NCBI GenBank assembly: GCA_003153505.1 | Contig: PLZA01000046.1 | Span: 47,314-111,313, forward strand | From: Candidatus Dormiibacterota bacterium | GTDB taxonomy: Bacteria; Chloroflexota; Dormibacteria; Aeolococcales; Aeolococcaceae | Direction: 5' to 3' | Length of the DNA: 64,000 bases | Translations under genes and position numbers: made by a program | Shown here: piece by piece, positions 8,983-17,706 of the stretch | Layout of the letters: every line of letters begins with the position of its first letter | Numbering within the stretch: position 1 is the first letter of the stretch | Notes under the pieces: model-generated | The model's input: only the letters and a program-made list of their open reading frames with translations | Told to the model about the DNA's origin: nothing | Database searches by the model: none

Positions 8983-10962
8983 TTAGGCGCCGCCAACCCT
9001 CCACTCACGGTCGATGCTCAGGTCGCTCTGAAACTGGTAGTTGTGGCCGCCAGGCAGTCGGACCTTGACCGTGATCGGCCATGTAAGTGCGTTGATCTGC
9101 CTCTCCCACGCAAGCTGGTAGGTGACCGTCCCATTCGCTGCCACCTGGGCAAATGGGCCGTCGTAGAGAAGGGTCACGGTTGTCGTCGCATTCACATCGA
9201 GGACGAGGTCGTAAGCGACCCACTGACGATTGTCTTCGACGCCGAAATCCTCAGGGCTCACCGACCGAGCGGGCGCTCCGTTTTCGCTCACCTGCAAGTC
9301 GTCGAAGTTCGCCAACGGTGGGAGAAAGACCCTGATGTAATCCTCATACAGCCCACCGGTGTTCGCTAGTAGCGCAGCATTGGCGGGGACCGTTTCAAGA
9401 GGGTCGTGATATGTCAAGGTCAGCCGATCCTGCACATGTCCATGCGAATCCACAGTCGCAAGGAGGTCATAGTGCCGGGTCACGAAGAGATCACCTTTGG
9501 TCCCGGACAGATTCGAGTCAGCCACGAGCAGGGCATCACCACTTGGTTTCTCGGGCAGCACACCACCGATCCCGGCGTTCACGACCAGCCGCTGCAGTTG
9601 CGAGTCGTCGAAGAACAGCACGATGTGCTTCTCCGCGGCGCCCCGCTCCAGGGCAGTGGCGAGCCCGATCCATTTGCCTCTCGGCGTCTTGAGAGCGGCG
9701 TCGACCACGCTGTGCCCGAACGGAGCCAGGTATGCCTTGCCAGGATCCCCGGGACGGGCGAGGTTGATGATGTAGTTGAGCTCGAGGAGCGTGTTGGTCG
9801 CGCCGACCACTTGCGGATAGGGGGGCACCTGGACGCTGCCGACCACCTGGAGCACGTACGAAAGCGCGATCGGATCCACGTTGATGACGCCGTCCACCGG
9901 CTGCCCAGTGGCGCGGGTGTAGAACTCCGTCGCCAGCCCCGCCGAAGTTGGGAAGTCGGGCGACCAGTCGGAGTCCGCCAACACGAGATTGGTGCCGGTG
10001 ATCTGCCTGATCGGCGCCGGCGCCGGAATGTTGGTGACCAGCGCGTCCGAGAACGTCGAGTTCATGAACGTCGAGCTGACCAATTCGGCATTCTGAAAGA
10101 CGACAACACCGACAGCACCGATGAAGCCACCACCACCGCGCTCCTCACCCGGGTTGGCCAACAGGATCAGGTAGCGGTGCGTTCCGCTCCCCAAGATACG
10201 GGGCAACGTCTGCAGGATCGTGAGTCCGGCTCGAACCGGACTGTCGAGGCGCTGCTGGGCCTGGTGCGCATCGGTACGAAGACGCTCGATGGGGCCGAAA
10301 AGCGAGCCGCCCGGGATCGCCGCCACCGCGGCGTCCAGCGACGCAAGGTCCCCGAGCGCTCGCGTGATTGCAGTGTGCTCAGTGTTACCCAGGGAGGCCA
10401 GCTCCTTGATCACTCCGGAGCCGCCACCGGAACCGCTATGCAGATCCTGGAGCACCGGGATGAGGTCGAGCGCGAGGCTGGTCCCGTCCTCCCCAGCATG
10501 TCGGAGGGCGCGCACCGCCGCGACCTGCCGATCGACCCACGGAAGGCGCGCGAGTGCGCCGACGATCCAGCCCTCGTCGATCACTGAGGAGCGTTGGCCG
10601 AAGTCCTGCTTGGCCTCGCTAAGCATGGCGGTAGCCGTGGCCAGCTGATCGGAGGTGGGGTTGAGCCCGGCGCTGCGAAGGATGCTCTCGGCACCCAGCA
10701 CGTCGGTGCGGCCCTGCTGGACCGCCTGGTAGGCGGGGAGATACCGGACGAGCGCAACCACGATCACGGCGACGACTGCCCCAACGAAACCGAGGACGAT
10801 CGTCCACCGGCGCGAAAGCGGCCAGCGACCGTGCCGTCGCCGCCGTCGTCCTGGGATGCCGAGGAGCCTTGGTTGCGTCGCTCCGCTCCCCGAGGTCAAC
10901 TCACGCAGACTGGCCGGCCGCGAGCCTCCGAGGAGCGAACCAACGCCGAGTCCGCACCGCAT
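8983..10962 (-). CDS. DUF4012 domain-containing membrane-anchored protein
   Basis: A 659-residue protein with a basic N-terminus, one membrane helix at about 54-73 (WTIVLGFVGAVVAVIVVALV) and a long outside domain. The stretch with GGGGFIGAVGVV, the ADSDWSPDFPTSA motif and FYTRATGQPVDGVINVDP is characteristic of DUF4012, a family with no assigned reaction that often sits in exopolysaccharide loci. The stop lies 4 bp from that of the fusion gene (convergent). The first 62 bp overlap the upstream LPPTG gene. TTG at 10899, right after that gene's stop, is an alternative start. Confidence 0.87.
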   Translation of the reverse strand: MRCGLGVGSLLGGSRPASLRELTSGSGATQPRLLGIPGRRRRRHGRWPLSRRWTIVLGFVGAVVAVIVVALVRYLPAYQAVQQGRTDVLGAESILRSAGLNPTSDQLATATAMLSEAKQDFGQRSSVIDEGWIVGALARLPWVDRQVAAVRALRHAGEDGTSLALDLIPVLQDLHSGSGGGSGVIKELASLGNTEHTAITRALGDLASLDAAVAAIPGGSLFGPIERLRTDAHQAQQRLDSPVRAGLTILQTLPRILGSGTHRYLILLANPGEERGGGGFIGAVGVVVFQNAELVSSTFMNSTFSDALVTNIPAPAPIRQITGTNLVLADSDWSPDFPTSAGLATEFYTRATGQPVDGVINVDPIALSYVLQVVGSVQVPPYPQVVGATNTLLELNYIINLARPGDPGKAYLAPFGHSVVDAALKTPRGKWIGLATALERGAAEKHIVLFFDDSQLQRLVVNAGIGGVLPEKPSGDALLVADSNLSGTKGDLFVTRHYDLLATVDSHGHVQDRLTLTYHDPLETVPANAALLANTGGLYEDYIRVFLPPLANFDDLQVSENGAPARSVSPEDFGVEDNRQWVAYDLVLDVNATTTVTLLYDGPFAQVAANGTVTYQLAWERQINALTWPITVKVRLPGGHNYQFQSDLSIDREWRVGGA

Positions 10963-11560
10963 ATGCGGTCACGAGCGCAACACCCACACCCATGGCACCG
11001 AGTAGCCATCCGCCGCCGGTTGGTGGCAAAGGAGCTCCCGCCGGAATGACTGCACTCGTCGTGGTCACGGGGGGTGGGCAGATGATCGTGATAGTCGTGT
11101 GGTGAGTCTGGTTGTTCTCGGCTGGCTCGGTAGCGATGATGAGCGCCGTTCCGCAATGCGCGCCGCTGGTGCTGAAGGTGCCGAGGGCCTTGAGGTTGCG
11201 CTTCACAAAGGCGCAGTTGCCAGCCCCTGTCCCAACGCTTCCGTACGTGGGAGGACTGACCGTGAAGCACACTTGCTGACCGACCGAGTTCTTGTCCCCG
11301 GCTCCTGGGTCCGCGAACGTGACCGCGCACTGGCCATGCTTCAGGGGAACGCGTCCGGGGCTGCACTCAATGGTGTCGTGATCGTGCTTCCTCGACGACG
11401 ACTGCGGCAGGTTCGAGGCTGCGCTCGAACGGGTGGCCGCGTTCGCGGATGAGCCCGATGCTGCCAAGACGTTGGCGCTCCCCAACGTCAGGACGAGCAT
11501 GCCCCCGCTTATCATGATCGGACCCACGAGGGCCGCCCGTGCCACTCTGTGTAGGTTCAC
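10901..11560 (-). CDS. Secreted protein with LPPTG cell-wall sorting signal
   Basis: A 219-residue export protein. It has an N-terminal signal-like hydrophobic segment (about 9-34), a low-complexity Ser/Ala stretch, then a domain with five cysteines. The end has LPPTG at 178-182, a hydrophobic helix (184-201) and an arginine-rich tail, the layout of sortase substrates. It is probably anchored to peptidoglycan. GTG at 11560 is preceded at 8 nt by GAGGAGG, which fixes the start. It overlaps the following DUF4012 gene, so the two are likely cotranscribed. No sortase gene is in the window. Confidence 0.8.
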   Translation of the reverse strand: MNLHRVARAALVGPIMISGGMLVLTLGSANVLAASGSSANAATRSSAASNLPQSSSRKHDHDTIECSPGRVPLKHGQCAVTFADPGAGDKNSVGQQVCFTVSPPTYGSVGTGAGNCAFVKRNLKALGTFSTSGAHCGTALIIATEPAENNQTHHTTITIICPPPVTTTSAVIPAGAPLPPTGGGWLLGAMGVGVALVTAYAVRTRRWFAPRRLAAGQSA

Positions 11561-11906
11561 TGCAAGACCCTCCTCGATACGAAGCCCCGTGCCGACTAAG
11601 CTGGCAGGATAGCATCGACGGACACCGGCCCGCTCGGCACCTGACGGGCGGCTGACAGTGCTCAGTTTGAACTCGGCGATAGCGACGGGAGTTCCTCCGG
11701 GATCGGGTCATGGGACGTATACGACGCAGTGGCGACGAGTACCCATCACCGGGGCACCGCGAGGGCCACGTACCGCAGCTCTGGAGAGCCACATGCCGAC
11801 CGCGTGTCCGGGTCGAGCGGCGGGCTCGTCGGCTTCTGCGCAGGCAAGCGGCCTGGTCCCCGCAGATACTCGGTCGCGACGCCATCACGAGCGCCCATGC
11901 GCCGAG
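11561..11906. other. Region without a recognisable gene
   Basis: Upstream of the LPPTG gene lies about 350 bp with only short, compositionally unconvincing frames. It must hold the promoter of the LPPTG/DUF4012 pair and may contain the left boundary of the tRNA-linked element. I found no copy of the tRNA-Pro 3' end here. Confidence 0.4.
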
Positions 11907-12581
11907 TTACTGCTCGGCCCCATCGCTGCTATAGCGGCGTCGCTCTGCATCCGCCCAATTGAGCGCGTCCAGTACGTGTTTCCAAATCCTCTCGAAATTC
12001 CAATGGGTCCGCTCGACGTCGTAACCGACATCGGGGCGGAGTGCATCCATCAGCCACTCGATGCGGCGTCGACAATTTGGCCACCAGGACAACGCCTCAG
12101 CGCTGGTGGGGAAGCGGCGCACCACCGCCTCGATGCCGTCGCCGACGTGGGCCGCAAGCTGGGGCAGGAGCTCCTCGCGCTCATACATGTCGCGGATCGG
12201 TGCCCACAGGTCCGCGATCTTGGCTCGGGCATCGGGCGCGCCGGCGATCAACTGGTCGATCGCCGCCACAAGCTCCGCGGGAGCGGCTTTCAGCTTGGCT
12301 TCAAACGCATCGGCCCGTCGTTGCAACAAGTCCACCGTCTCACGCCACTCGATCAGCGCTGCTTGGGTTCGGGCGAGCTCCTCGCGCACCTCAGCGCGGC
12401 CTGCCTCGCGGACCTGCGCACGCTCACGCTCCGAGACCGTGACCACGTCGAGCAGCGCGCGGCGAGCGTATTCGGAGGTCTCCAGACCCGCGGCCTTGGC
12501 CCGTATGTCAATGCGCCGCCGCTCCGACTCAGTGAGCCGAAACGAGAGCGTGAAAGTTCGACGTTCGGTCATGATGATCAT
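11907..12581 (-). CDS. Ribbon-helix-helix protein, MobC-like
   Basis: A 224-residue protein. The N-terminus (FTLSFRLTESERRRIDIRAK, then GLETSEYARRALL) fits a ribbon-helix-helix DNA-binding domain as in MobC-type relaxosome accessory proteins. A long charged helix with repeated Glu/Arg (about 50-105) follows, probably a coiled coil. The C-terminal half is Trp-rich and not recognised. It is oriented like the integrase at 14055 and likely belongs to the same element. A 12-bp palindrome covers its start codons, suggesting autoregulation. No relaxase is present, so a role in mobilisation is inference only. Confidence 0.7.
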   Translation of the reverse strand: MIIMTERRTFTLSFRLTESERRRIDIRAKAAGLETSEYARRALLDVVTVSERERAQVREAGRAEVREELARTQAALIEWRETVDLLQRRADAFEAKLKAAPAELVAAIDQLIAGAPDARAKIADLWAPIRDMYEREELLPQLAAHVGDGIEAVVRRFPTSAEALSWWPNCRRRIEWLMDALRPDVGYDVERTHWNFERIWKHVLDALNWADAERRRYSSDGAEQ

Positions 12582-12583
12582 CA
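12572..12583. promoter_or_regulatory. Palindrome over the start of the RHH gene
   Basis: TGATGATCATCA is a perfect 12-bp palindrome overlapping both possible ATG starts (12581 and 12572) of the ribbon-helix-helix gene. RHH proteins usually bind short palindromes and repress their own genes, so this is a candidate operator. It could also be chance. Confidence 0.4.
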
Positions 12584-13453
12584 GGAGGCTGAGGCGCGCC
12601 GAGTATGCTCCGTTTACAGAACGTGTGCATTCCGCTCCAAGCCGTGTGCAGAGCGTCTACGGGCCTCCATTTTGGTCACGTCCATGCCGCCCGAGTCTCC
12701 CCTCCGCGCGCGTAGAGCGCCTTCCGAGCACCCGTGAGCCTCCATGTCATCGCCGGCGGCTCTGGACGACGATCAGCCAGCTCTGGCGTGCGGGCACGAT
12801 TCGGCCTCTGCGGTGGCTGGCGCAGTAAGACGGCTCGGTGCGGGCGGGCGCAGGTTCGCGGCTGCCGCCCACGCGACCGCCTTCGGTGCGGCCTCCGCTG
12901 TCCGTCCTTGCCTGGATCGGCGCTCGTCTGGGTGCCCCGAATCTGTGGCATGAAACTGACCCGAGAAAACCGCCGCGACCGCGTCATACCTTCCAAATTT
13001 CCCGCTTCAATCGCACCAAGTGCGGTGCGGTGCGGTGAATCGTTGCGAGATAAGGAAAAATTCATAGTTCGTCACTCGAAGTACCCTTACACCACAACAA
13101 CTTTACAATCGCTTTTTGCAAACGTGCTCTAGACAGCGACAGCCGCGGTGTGCATTGATCGGCAGGTGACACCAGCGCAACCACAACCTCCTCGGTCACG
13201 CGCCCCAAACCCGCGACCCGCACCAGCATCTCGACGGCGAGCCGCGCCCACCGAGTCACGCGTCTCGGTGCAGAAAACAACACCGCGCAACGCACCCATC
13301 GCGGGGTCGCCGAACGACCCGGTGGACGGCTCGCCCGCGCCCCATCGTGGCCGTATCGAAGTGCCGGGGCGCTCCGCCAGCACCCGCGCGCCCCGGGGCG
13401 CTGGCCGCAGCGCCGGGGACGCACCTGGACCTTGCTCAGTGGAGCCGGACAGG
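12584..13453. other. Non-coding or unrecognised part of the integrative element
   Basis: No convincing gene. From about 12950 to 13130 the base composition drops to AT-rich DNA unlike the surroundings, with a short TGCGG tandem run at 13021 and a run of A/T words. In a small integrative element such a patch could be an origin, a promoter region or attachment-associated DNA. Nothing decides between these. Confidence 0.35.
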
Positions 13454-13708
13454 GTGCTGGCGCCCGACCTGACACCCACCAACGCCGGCGTTCATGTGAC
13501 CTCGCGGATTACGTTCAACAGCGCGTTCGCCCGTGCGGTTCGGGTTCGGGGCTTCACCCTGACCGAGCTAGCCCGCCAGGCACACACCTCGGTCGCGACC
13601 GCCTCGAAGGCGGTGCACCAACGCCCGGTCAACATGACGACCGGGCTGCGTCTCGCGCGGGTGGTGAGCGCCAGTCCGATCGTCCCGGAACTCGAGGAGT
13701 GGACGTGA
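13454..13708 (+). CDS. Small HTH (XRE/lambda-repressor-like) DNA-binding protein
   Basis: An 84-residue protein whose middle reads as one helix-turn-helix domain: FARAVRVRGFTLTELARQAH, then TSVATASKAVHQRPVNMTTG, then LRLARVVSAS. This matches the first four helices of XRE-type repressors. The frame is open far upstream, but that extension is low-complexity Pro/Arg, so GTG at 13454 is preferred; GTG at 13496 is also possible. It faces the integrase gene. Such small HTH proteins are usual regulators or excision factors in integrative elements, which is inference here. Confidence 0.65.
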   Translation: MLAPDLTPTNAGVHVTSRITFNSAFARAVRVRGFTLTELARQAHTSVATASKAVHQRPVNMTTGLRLARVVSASPIVPELEEWT

Positions 13709-14054
13709 TCGCCCGACGGATCCGTGCTGCTGCTCGCCCTGCGCTACGGCTCGACGCGCCACCTGGTTCGCGCACCTCGGGCCTCGCTCCCGCTGCGGGA
13801 TGACGAGCCGTCGGCCCATCCCACCCGTGGCCAGGCGGCAGCGAGTGCAGGCGGCGTGGCGAGATCGGCGCATCGAGCGCTGCTGACCCCACCGCTCAGC
13901 GCACCTGACGGCGCTCCGGCGCGCCCATCCTGACACCACGGATCCGCCCGCCCGCCAGCACGGAACCGCACCATTCATGGGAGGCGACACGCCTCCGGTC
14001 GCACCCAACGGCGCCGACGACCTGAGCCGAGGGCGCCGACCCTCGGCGGCATGC
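13709..14054. other. Gap between HTH gene and integrase
   Basis: About 345 bp between the convergent HTH and integrase genes. Both strands have open frames, but all give arginine/alanine/proline-rich products without motifs, so no gene is called. No intrinsic terminator was recognised. Confidence 0.4.
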
Positions 14055-15068
14055 TCAGCGCGGAAACTGCGCCCGGGACCGGCGCACAGTCCAGGCGTCG
14101 AGCAGGTCGGCAGCCGAGTAGTGGACGTAACGCGCCACCATCTCCAGGGTGGTGTGCCCGAGCACCCGTTGCAGGGTGATCGGGTCGACCCCGTCAGCGA
14201 TGGCGCGCGACGCAAACGTGTGCCGGAACTTGTGGGCGTGGCAGTGGACGGCGGCGCCCTGACCGACCCGGTCGAGGATCGATTTCACCGCCTCCCGATC
14301 GAGCGCGACCGACGCACCCCGCAAGCTGGTGAAGAGCCGCGGACTCCCCGCCCGGTGGTCCTTGGCGACATATGCCGTGAGCCGCTTGGAGAACTCGGGA
14401 TCCAGCGGGACCAAGCGGTCCTTGCGCCCCTTGCCCTGCCGGACCCGGATGCAGACGCCACGACCGGGGAGCTCGACGATGTCGTCGAGCTCGACCGTGA
14501 CCACCTCGTTGAGGCGCAGTCCGGTGGCCAGGAGGAAGTCGATGAGGAAGCGGTCGCGGGGGTGGCGGGCAGCCGCGCGCAAGTGGCGGATTTCCTGGTC
14601 GGTATAGGTGGCCGGCTCAGTCTGGGCCCGGCGCGGGCCCTGGACATCGGCGGTCCGCTCGTCGACCGGATACCCCTGGCGCTGGCACCAGAGCAGAAAG
14701 GTCTTGAGGGTGCGGTGATACTGATGCACCGTGTTGGGCGAGAGCCCGGCGTCGAGGAGTTCGAGCTCGAGTCTGCGCAGCCGCTCGGCGCTGAAGTCGC
14801 CGAGCCCTTGGATCTGGTGATCCTCACGGAAGACGCCAATGCGGGGCCCGAGCAGCGCCGAGGTGTACACGCCCAGGGTGGCCGGAGTGTGATTGCGCCG
14901 CCGACAGTCGTCGAGGTAGTCGGCGACGGCGTCCTCCCAGATGTCCAGGGGCGGACGGGCGGCGGGCTCGGCGGTACGCATGGGCCGCTTGGGTCGAATT
15001 GGAGTCTGAGGCATAGACCCAATGCTACTTTTTGTGGGGGCAGGCCATTTTTCGCGACCCTTTAGCAC
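14055..15068 (-). CDS. Tyrosine recombinase / integrase
   Basis: A 337-residue site-specific recombinase with a SAM-like N-terminal core-binding domain (about 41-135) and a catalytic domain. The active-site set is complete: R185 in ATGLRLNEV, K213 in GKGRKDR, H279-x-x-R282 in HKFRHTF, H305 in LGHTT and nucleophile Y314 in VARYVHY. It lies 100 bp from tRNA-Pro, with the tRNA 3' end facing it, the standard arrangement for an element integrated in a tRNA gene. ATG at 15068 is used; ATG at 15014 would drop only 18 non-conserved residues. All catalytic residues are intact, so it may still be active. Confidence 0.9.
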   Translation of the reverse strand: MLKGREKWPAPTKSSIGSMPQTPIRPKRPMRTAEPAARPPLDIWEDAVADYLDDCRRRNHTPATLGVYTSALLGPRIGVFREDHQIQGLGDFSAERLRRLELELLDAGLSPNTVHQYHRTLKTFLLWCQRQGYPVDERTADVQGPRRAQTEPATYTDQEIRHLRAAARHPRDRFLIDFLLATGLRLNEVVTVELDDIVELPGRGVCIRVRQGKGRKDRLVPLDPEFSKRLTAYVAKDHRAGSPRLFTSLRGASVALDREAVKSILDRVGQGAAVHCHAHKFRHTFASRAIADGVDPITLQRVLGHTTLEMVARYVHYSAADLLDAWTVRRSRAQFPR

Positions 15069-15167
15069 CCTACCTTTTCATCCCACCGAATGAGCAATGC
15101 CTGGTGGTTTCGTGTCCGACAAAAGTCCTTGCACAGCAACGAATATTTCGTGATGCTTGGTCGATGG

Positions 15168-15239
15168 TCGGGGCGACTGGACTCGAACCAGCGACCCCCT
15201 GCTCCCAAAGCAGGTGCGCTACCACTGCGCCACGCCCCG
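15168..15239 (-). tRNA. tRNA-Pro (anticodon TGG)
   Basis: On the minus strand a full 72-nt cloverleaf can be folded: acceptor CGGGGCG/CGCCCCG, D stem GCGC/GCGC, anticodon stem CCTGC/GCAGG with loop TTTGGGA, and T arm GCTGG/CCAGT with loop TTCGAGT, then discriminator A. The anticodon TGG reads proline codons. CCA is not encoded. The integrase gene starts just downstream of its 3' end, which marks it as the probable attachment site. Confidence 0.95.
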
Positions 15240-15409
15240 ACGCTTTCTGATCTCAGCAAGCGGCGTTGCCCTGGGACGAAACGTCCTACGTGAGCACGCG
15301 CCTCAATGCCGCCGTTCTTGGCCGGAGATCAGGCCCGAAAGGTAGCACGCGTGAGACCCGAGGAAGGCTCGGGCGATGGGCTCGCCCGCGTCGGAGAAGT
15401 TGTCGCCAG

Positions 15410-15628
15410 TCAGGATCCGAGAATGAAGACGGTGACACCCGCGACACAGGCCGAGAACGCCAGACCGACGGCGACGACCAAGAGTGTGCCACCCGTCCAC
15501 GCCCCGTGGCTTCGGGACCGACGACTCCTCAGATAGCGTTCGCGCACGAGGAGGGCGTCCTCTCCCGATGGCGGCGATATCACGAGTCTCGTCTCAGTAG
15601 CATCGGGTGAACCTAGCTCAGACGGCAT
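15410..15628 (-). CDS. Small membrane protein
   Basis: A 72-residue frame whose C-terminal third is a clear membrane helix (TGGTLLVVAVGLAFSACVAG) after a basic stretch (RERYLRSRRSRSH), predicting a single-span protein with a cytoplasmic N-terminus. ATG at 15628 has GAGGGTG just upstream; a longer frame opens at 15670. It is not recognised. The well-formed hydrophobic segment with a positive flank supports coding, but conservation cannot be checked. Confidence 0.45.
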   Translation of the reverse strand: MPSELGSPDATETRLVISPPSGEDALLVRERYLRSRRSRSHGAWTGGTLLVVAVGLAFSACVAGVTVFILGS

Positions 15629-15892
15629 AACACCCTCAGCAACAATCGGCCAGCGCCACCGAATCGTCACAGAGCAGGCCGTGTGGCAAATCGCCCCGGG
15701 CAGCCACTCGTCAACCCCGGCCAGGGCAATGCATCACAGAGCGGGAGCTGCAATCGCTGCTTGATCGTGACCGGAACGTCCTAGTCCGCGGCTGCGCGCA
15801 ACGCCACGCTGATGTCTGGACACCGGCGCGAGCCATGTCAGAAATCCAGTGGGGTGAGATGCAGTTTCGACGCCGCCCGCGTCAGGACAGGG

Positions 15893-16129
15893 ATGAGGCC
15901 GTTTGGCGGCGTCGCCCCGCTCTCAGTCCACACCCTTCGCGCCGGCATCATCATCGGACCGATCGGGGCCTCGTTCCTGATCGCGACGTGGCTCAGCAAT
16001 CTGCTCCCTCGGGCGAGCAGCCCGCTAACCGCCGTTCTCTGGATCGCGATCGTGGGCGGCAGTTCGCTGCTCACGCTCGTGGTGCTGGAGCGCGCGGCAC
16101 GGCGCCTGCTTCCCCTCGCACATGCGTGA
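15893..16129 (+). CDS. Small two-helix membrane protein
   Basis: A 78-residue frame from ATG at 15893 with two hydrophobic segments, AGIIIGPIGASFLIATWL and VLWIAIVGGSSLLTLVVL, separated by a short turn and ended by a basic tail. The frame is also open upstream to 15812 without motifs. Its stop overlaps the GTG of the next gene in a GTGA arrangement, so the two are probably translationally coupled. It may help localise the Cys-repeat product. It is not recognised. Confidence 0.5.
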   Translation: MRPFGGVAPLSVHTLRAGIIIGPIGASFLIATWLSNLLPRASSPLTAVLWIAIVGGSSLLTLVVLERAARRLLPLAHA

Positions 16130-16449
16130 ACACGTCGCCTTCCTGGCTTAGTCACTGCTCGAACCCCAGCCTGCCTCACTGCACAACGTACTGCCAGGGC
16201 GACAACAACCCTCAGTGCCTCGACTTCTGCTACGGAGCGAACAACCCACAGTGCGTCCACGATTGCGCCGGTCCGCACAATGTGAAGTGCCAGTTCAACT
16301 GCAGCTCCACGAGCGCCTTGGTCGCCGCACTCGCGCTTTGGGGGGCGCCGCCAATACCGCTCGCAGGCTCGGGAGCCTCGAACATGGCGTGGCTGCAGGA
16401 CCCGGCCCGGCCTGCGGAAGCGCGTCCAGGCGCTGCCGCGCTCCCCTAG
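16126..16449 (+). CDS. Cys-repeat miniprotein (three 12-residue repeats)
   Basis: A 107-residue frame from GTG at 16126, which overlaps the previous stop (GTGA). Residues about 24-59 form three units of exactly 12 residues: CQGDNNPQCLDF, CYGANNPQCVHD and CAGPHNVKCQFN, each with Cys at positions 1 and 9. The codons of the units differ although the residues are conserved, so this is protein-level repetition and supports real translation. A hydrophobic segment follows (ALVAALALWGAPPIPLAG). It could be a secreted disulfide-rich or metal-binding peptide. No known family is recognised. Confidence 0.6.
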   Translation: MNTSPSWLSHCSNPSLPHCTTYCQGDNNPQCLDFCYGANNPQCVHDCAGPHNVKCQFNCSSTSALVAALALWGAPPIPLAGSGASNMAWLQDPARPAEARPGAAALP

Positions 16450-16516
16450 CACCGGTACGCCTGCCCCGATCCATTCGCCGACCCATCAGCCGTCCCCCAC
16501 GGCAGACTAACCGGCG

Positions 16517-17695
16517 GTGGACATCCTCGACGTCATCATCATCGTCTTCCTCATCACGTTCGCGGCCTCGGGCCTGCGCCGTGGATTGACCGGGGTGGCG
16601 CTGTCGCTCGCCGGGCTCCTGGTCGGCCTGTTCCTCGGGGCGGTGATCGCCCCGCCGATCGCCAGGGCGGTCACCCAGGACCGGACGACCCAGCCACTGG
16701 TGGCCATCGGCATCTTCGTCGGTGTCGCGCTCCTCGTCGAGGGCGTCGGCGCCGCGATCGGCTACCGCATCCGGCAACGGACGCAACACACAGTGCTCCT
16801 GGGCAAGGCCGACTCGGGTGTGGGCGCGGTGCTCGGTCTCCTGGCAGCGCTCGCCGCTGCCTGGTATCTCGGCCTGATGTTCTCGCAGAGCCCGTGGGTC
16901 ACCCTCGACAACCAGATCAGCAACTCAGCGATCGAGCGCTCCCTCGACCGGTTCATGCCGAGGCCCCCCGGATTCCTGGCAGCCATCGGCAACCTCTTCC
17001 GCCCCGGCGAGTTCCCGAACCCCTTCTCCACCATCCTGAACGTTCCAGCGGCGCCGGTGGCCATCCCCCCGCTGGTTGACACGGCTGGAATCCGGGAGGC
17101 GACCAGCGTGACCTCCAAGGTCATCGCCGCGGGCTGTGGCGGCGGCGCCGAGGCGGGATCGTCATGGCCGCTCGCGCCCGGGTACTTCGTGACCAACGCA
17201 CACGTTGTCGCCGGCTCGAACAGCGTTGAGATCGACACGCCGAACAGCGGCCGCCACGCTGCCCGTGTGGTGCTCTTCGATCCCGATACCGATCTCGCGA
17301 TCCTCTACTCCCCAGGAGTGTCGCTGACGCCGCTCGTGGTGGTTGACAGCAACCCGGTCCGCGGCACCGGTGGCGCGGTCATTGGATACCCCGGCGGAGG
17401 CTCCGAGCAGGTCGTCCCAGCGGCGGTCAGCGGGACCGAGTCGGCAACCGGGTACAACATCTACGGCGACACACTCGTGACCCGCAAGATCGAGGTGCTC
17501 TCAGCGCAGGTCATCCCGGGCAACTCGGGCGGTCCCATCGTCAACGTCGATGGCCAGATCATCGGCGTGGTCTTCGCGGCAAGCACGACAGAGTCGAACG
17601 TGGGATATGCGCTCACCATGCCCCAGGTCTTTCCCGACCTTCAGGCCGGCGAACACCGGACCGCCGCGGTTTCCACGCAGGCGTGTACCGGATGA
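16517..17695 (+). CDS. MarP-like CvpA-domain serine protease
   Basis: A 392-residue protein. Residues 1-120 form a CvpA-like membrane domain with four hydrophobic helices (ILDVIIIVFLITFAA, then GVALSLAGLLVGLFLGAVIA, IGIFVGVALLVEGVG, LGLLAALAAAWYLGLM). Residues about 195-385 form a trypsin-like domain with H229 (TNAHVV), D259 (DPDTDLAIL) and S337 (PGNSGGP). This is the MarP layout, a periplasmic or outside protease that supports acid and oxidative stress resistance in mycobacteria. It converges with the L,D-transpeptidase gene, 11 bp apart, fitting a cell-wall maintenance context. Confidence 0.9.
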   Translation: MDILDVIIIVFLITFAASGLRRGLTGVALSLAGLLVGLFLGAVIAPPIARAVTQDRTTQPLVAIGIFVGVALLVEGVGAAIGYRIRQRTQHTVLLGKADSGVGAVLGLLAALAAAWYLGLMFSQSPWVTLDNQISNSAIERSLDRFMPRPPGFLAAIGNLFRPGEFPNPFSTILNVPAAPVAIPPLVDTAGIREATSVTSKVIAAGCGGGAEAGSSWPLAPGYFVTNAHVVAGSNSVEIDTPNSGRHAARVVLFDPDTDLAILYSPGVSLTPLVVVDSNPVRGTGGAVIGYPGGGSEQVVPAAVSGTESATGYNIYGDTLVTRKIEVLSAQVIPGNSGGPIVNVDGQIIGVVFAASTTESNVGYALTMPQVFPDLQAGEHRTAAVSTQACTG

Positions 17696-17706
17696 GCCGG
17701 TCCGGC

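Noticed and set aside
9406..10587. 393-codon plus-strand open frame
   Set aside because: Antisense to the DUF4012 gene, which has recognisable conserved segments.
11658..12737. 359-codon plus-strand open frame
   Set aside because: Antisense to the ribbon-helix-helix gene, whose domain is recognisable.
15835..16125. Upstream extension of the Cys-repeat gene
   Set aside because: The extension overlaps the membrane-protein gene in another frame and is Arg/His-rich; the GTGA start at 16126 explains the gene better.
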